This document shows, in pieces, positions 61,744 through 64,000 of a stretch of 64,000 bases of DNA (the stretch's first letter is position 1; the number at the start of each line of letters is the position of its first letter). The notes beneath the pieces are model-generated. The model was not told the origin of the DNA. It saw only the letters and a program-made list of their open reading frames with translations, and did no database searches. The stretch spans positions 186,001 through 250,000 of the forward strand of contig NZ_SSBJ01000003.1 of assembly GCF_004795055.1 (NCBI RefSeq), written 5' to 3'. The stretch comes from Streptomyces sp. A1136 (lineage in GTDB: Bacteria > Actinomycetota > Actinomycetes > Streptomycetales > Streptomycetaceae). The translations under genes and the position numbers were made by a program.

Positions 61744-61764
61744 TCGCGCCGGCGCGACGTCGCG
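61744..61764. promoter_or_regulatory. Two overlapping palindromes in the leader of the CNNM operon
   Basis: TCGCGCCGGCGCGA (61744-61757) and CGCGACGTCGCG (61753-61764) are both perfect palindromes and share five bases. They lie 47-67 bases upstream of the CNNM start, between the probable promoter and GGAGG. If transcribed they could form alternative hairpins; as DNA they may be operator sites. Confidence 0.45.
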
Positions 61765-61810
61765 CGATACCCCCCCTCCTGACCGATCATGGGACGGAGG
61801 TGAGCGACCG

Positions 61811-63142
61811 ATGACCGAAGTGCTCCTGCTCGTCCTGGCGGTGCTGCTCTGCCTCGCCTGTGGGGTGTTCGTCGCGGCCGAGTTCTCGCTGACGACCATC
61901 GAGCGCGGCGAACTCGAAGACGCCGTCGAGCGCGGTGAGCGGGGGGCCGAGAGCGCCCTGGCCGCCGTCCGCAGTCTGACGTTCCAGCTGTCCGGCGCAC
62001 AGCTCGGCATCACCGTGACGGGCCTGGTCATCGGCATGATCTCCAAGCCCTCGATCGCCGCGCTGCTCAAGGGCCCGTTCCAGGCCGCGGGCCTGTCGGC
62101 CGGCGCCGCCTCCTCCACCGCCCTGGTGGTCGCCACCGTCCTTTCCACCGTGGTCCTGATGGTGGTCGGCGAGCTGGTCCCCAAGAACTGGGCGATCTCC
62201 TCCCCCCTCGCCATCGCCAAGCGGGTGGCCACCCCGCAGCGGGTGTTCAGCCGTGCGTTCAGGCCCCTGATCAGCCAGCTCAACAGGACGGCGAACCACA
62301 TGGTGCGCCGGTTCGGCATGGAGCCGGCGGAGGAACTGGCCTCGGCGCGCAGTCCCCAGGAGCTGGTCGCCCTCGCCCGGCACTCCGCGAAGGCGGGAGC
62401 CCTGGAGAAGGACACCGCGGAGCTGTTCGTGCGGACCCTGAACCTGGCCGATCTGACCGCCGAGAACGTCATGACGCCGCGGGTCCAGGTCACCGCCCTG
62501 GACGTGCAGACCACCGCGGAGGACGTGGCGAACGCGACGCTGGCGACCGGCCTGTCCCGTTTCCCCGTCTACCGGGGCAACCTCGACAGCGTCGTGGGCA
62601 CGGTGCACATCAAGGACGTCCTCGCGCTCCCCGCCGAGGAGCGACACGGCTATCCCGTGTCGCAGTTGCTGCGCGCGCCCCTGCTGGTGCCCGAGTCGCT
62701 CACGGTGGACCGACTGCTGGACCGGCTCTCCGGCAAGCAGACGATGGCCGTCGTGATCGACGAGTACGGCGGCACGGCCGGTGTGGCCACGCTGGAGGAC
62801 ATCGTCGAGGAGGTCGTGGGCGAGGTCCGCGACGAGCACGACCCGCACGAGACCCCGGACCTGGCCCCGGCCGGTTCCGACGATCAGGGCCGTCCGCTCT
62901 ACTCGGCCGACGGCGCCGCACGCACCGATCAGCTGCGCAGGATCGGCCTGCGGGTGCCGGACGGCCCCTACGAGACGCTGGCGGGGTTGATGGCGACAGA
63001 GCTGGGCCGTATCCCGGAGGTCGGGGACCGCCTGGAGCTGGACGGCTGGCAGCTGGACGTGGTGGACGCGAGTGGACGCAGGGCGGCCCGCGTACTGCTG
63101 CGCCGGCCCGCCGACGACGAAGGTGCGGGGGACGCGCGATGA
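61811..63142 (+). CDS. CNNM/CorC-type membrane protein with CBS domains
   Basis: The 443-residue protein has a CNNM membrane domain (about 1-190: VFVAAEFSLTTIERGELEDA, SGAQLGITVTGLVIGMISKP, VVGELVPKNWAISSP), two CBS domains (about 205-330: ENVMTPRVQVTALDVQT, VVGTVHIKDVLALPA, MAVVIDEYGGTAGVATLEDI) and a CorC-HlyC end (LETLAGLMATELGRIPE-like). Members are linked to magnesium/cobalt efflux. GGAGG lies about 11 bases upstream. The next gene, of the same family, overlaps its end as ATGA, so the pair may form a heterodimer. Confidence 0.94.
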   Translation: MTEVLLLVLAVLLCLACGVFVAAEFSLTTIERGELEDAVERGERGAESALAAVRSLTFQLSGAQLGITVTGLVIGMISKPSIAALLKGPFQAAGLSAGAASSTALVVATVLSTVVLMVVGELVPKNWAISSPLAIAKRVATPQRVFSRAFRPLISQLNRTANHMVRRFGMEPAEELASARSPQELVALARHSAKAGALEKDTAELFVRTLNLADLTAENVMTPRVQVTALDVQTTAEDVANATLATGLSRFPVYRGNLDSVVGTVHIKDVLALPAEERHGYPVSQLLRAPLLVPESLTVDRLLDRLSGKQTMAVVIDEYGGTAGVATLEDIVEEVVGEVRDEHDPHETPDLAPAGSDDQGRPLYSADGAARTDQLRRIGLRVPDGPYETLAGLMATELGRIPEVGDRLELDGWQLDVVDASGRRAARVLLRRPADDEGAGDAR

Positions 63143-64000
63143 CCGTGGTCCAGTTGCTGATCGGCCTGGCGACCCTGGTCGTCAACGGCTTCTTCGTCGG
63201 CGCGGAGTTCGCGTTGATCTCCGTCCGACGCAGCCAGATCGAGCCGTACGCCGAACAGGGCGACCGGCGCGGCCGCGCGGTGCTGTGGGGCCTTGAGCAC
63301 GTGTCGGCGTTGATGGCGGCGGCGCAGTTGGGCATCACCCTGTGCACCCTGGTGCTGGGCGTGGTCGCGGAACCCGCCATCGCCCACCTGCTCGCGCCGG
63401 TGTTCGACTTCCTCGGCGTGCCGGGCGGGCTGACTCACCTCATCTCGTTCGTGATCGCGCTGGCCCTGGCGACGTACATGCACATGCTCTTCGGGGAGAT
63501 GTTGCCGAAGAACGTGGCGCTGTCGGAGCCGGTCCGGACGGCGCTGTTGCTGGGGCCGCCACTGGTGACCCTGACCCGGGCGTTGAAGCCGGCGATCTTC
63601 GCCATCAACGCGTTCGCGGGCCTGCTCCTGCGCCTGCTGGGCGTGGACGCCAAGGACGAGGTCGCGGCGACTTTCTCGGACGACGAGCTGGCCCGGATGG
63701 TCAAGGACTCCAGTGCCGCCGGCCTCATCGACAACCGGGCGAGCGCGCGGCTGCACGACGCCCTGGAACTGGGCCGACGGCCGGTCACCGATGTGGTGCT
63801 GCCCGCGGACCGGGTGGTCCCGGCGCGTGAGGACATCACCCCGGCGGGGCTGGAGCGACTCGCCGCCACGTCCGGGTACTCCCGGTTCCCGGTGATCGAC
63901 GCGCAGCACCGGATCCGCGGCTACCTGCACGTCAAGGACGCGCTCGACGCGGACGTGACCCAGCGAGACCGGCCGTTCCCCGCCTCCGCGCTGCGCCCGA
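63139..64000 (+). CDS. Second CNNM/CorC-type protein (3' end outside window)
   Basis: The 287 visible residues show another CNNM domain (NGFFVGAEFALISVRRSQIE, AAQLGITLCTLVLGVVAEPA, MLFGEMLPKNVALSEP) and the start of the CBS pair (VTDVVLPADRVVPAREDITP, YSRFPVIDAQHRIRGYLHVK). It overlaps the first CNNM gene by four bases (ATGA), indicating coupled translation. The C-terminal CorC domain should lie beyond the window. Paired CNNM genes are common in actinobacteria. Confidence 0.93.
   Translation, partial: MTVVQLLIGLATLVVNGFFVGAEFALISVRRSQIEPYAEQGDRRGRAVLWGLEHVSALMAAAQLGITLCTLVLGVVAEPAIAHLLAPVFDFLGVPGGLTHLISFVIALALATYMHMLFGEMLPKNVALSEPVRTALLLGPPLVTLTRALKPAIFAINAFAGLLLRLLGVDAKDEVAATFSDDELARMVKDSSAAGLIDNRASARLHDALELGRRPVTDVVLPADRVVPAREDITPAGLERLAATSGYSRFPVIDAQHRIRGYLHVKDALDADVTQRDRPFPASALRP

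Overview
The window is high-GC DNA (about 70% or more G+C) with GTG starts, GGAGG-type ribosome sites, ATGA/GTGA overlaps and many genes typical of filamentous actinomycetes: a conservon, an XRE/DUF397 pair, MurT-GatD, a type-III-like ATP-PFK and several SAV/DUF families known from Streptomyces. It is most likely a Streptomyces (or close relative) chromosome. I see no tRNA, rRNA, CRISPR array, insertion sequence or integrase.

Layout. 1-5.1 kb (minus): an FHA protein and a transmembrane Ser/Thr kinase that overlap, then two secreted cell-wall proteins (LGFP repeats; NlpC/P60, cut by the window edge), preceded by a DUF457-type membrane protein. 5.2-10 kb: Ski2-like helicase, TesB thioesterase, YchJ-like protein, HTH-like protein. 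10.1-14.9 kb (minus): a conservon (sensor kinase, roadblock, DUF742, GTPase) with an extra roadblock gene, followed upstream by a MHYT membrane protein. 16-20.7 kb: methyltransferase, MOSC protein, GAF regulator, TetR regulator. 20.8-29.2 kb: a large secreted M19-like/F5-8C protein, an ExaC-like aldehyde dehydrogenase, a SAV_915-like protein and at least four broken genes. This is the most eroded, lineage-variable part. 29.5-36.3 kb: Tat-anchored molybdo-oxidoreductase plus cytochrome b, a secreted beta-propeller, an FnIII lipoprotein and an NB-ARC-type ATPase. 36.3-46 kb: small conserved proteins, acyl-CoA dehydrogenase with a divergent TetR, peptide deformylase, MurT-GatD, PFK, CtaG-like protein and PlsC. 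46-52.6 kb: S33 peptidase and the urease operon ureABCFGD. 53-54.7 kb: HATPase/XRE/DUF397 triad. 54.7-59.3 kb: biotin genes, bioF facing bioB-bioA-bioD. 59.5-64 kb: lipoprotein, methyltransferase, GNAT, and two overlapping CNNM/CBS membrane proteins (the second cut by the window end).

Housekeeping parts (urea hydrolysis, biotin, peptidoglycan amidation, PFK) are intact and conventional. The best leads are (i) the kinase-FHA-wall-hydrolase cluster, (ii) the run of frameshifted genes at 22.9-29.2 kb including a collapsed diaminopimelate-decarboxylase-like gene, (iii) short tandem repeats that recur specifically between convergent genes, (iv) a BioB with a cysteine-rich tail, and (v) several unassigned operator-like palindromes. 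No complete new defence or biosynthetic system is evident.
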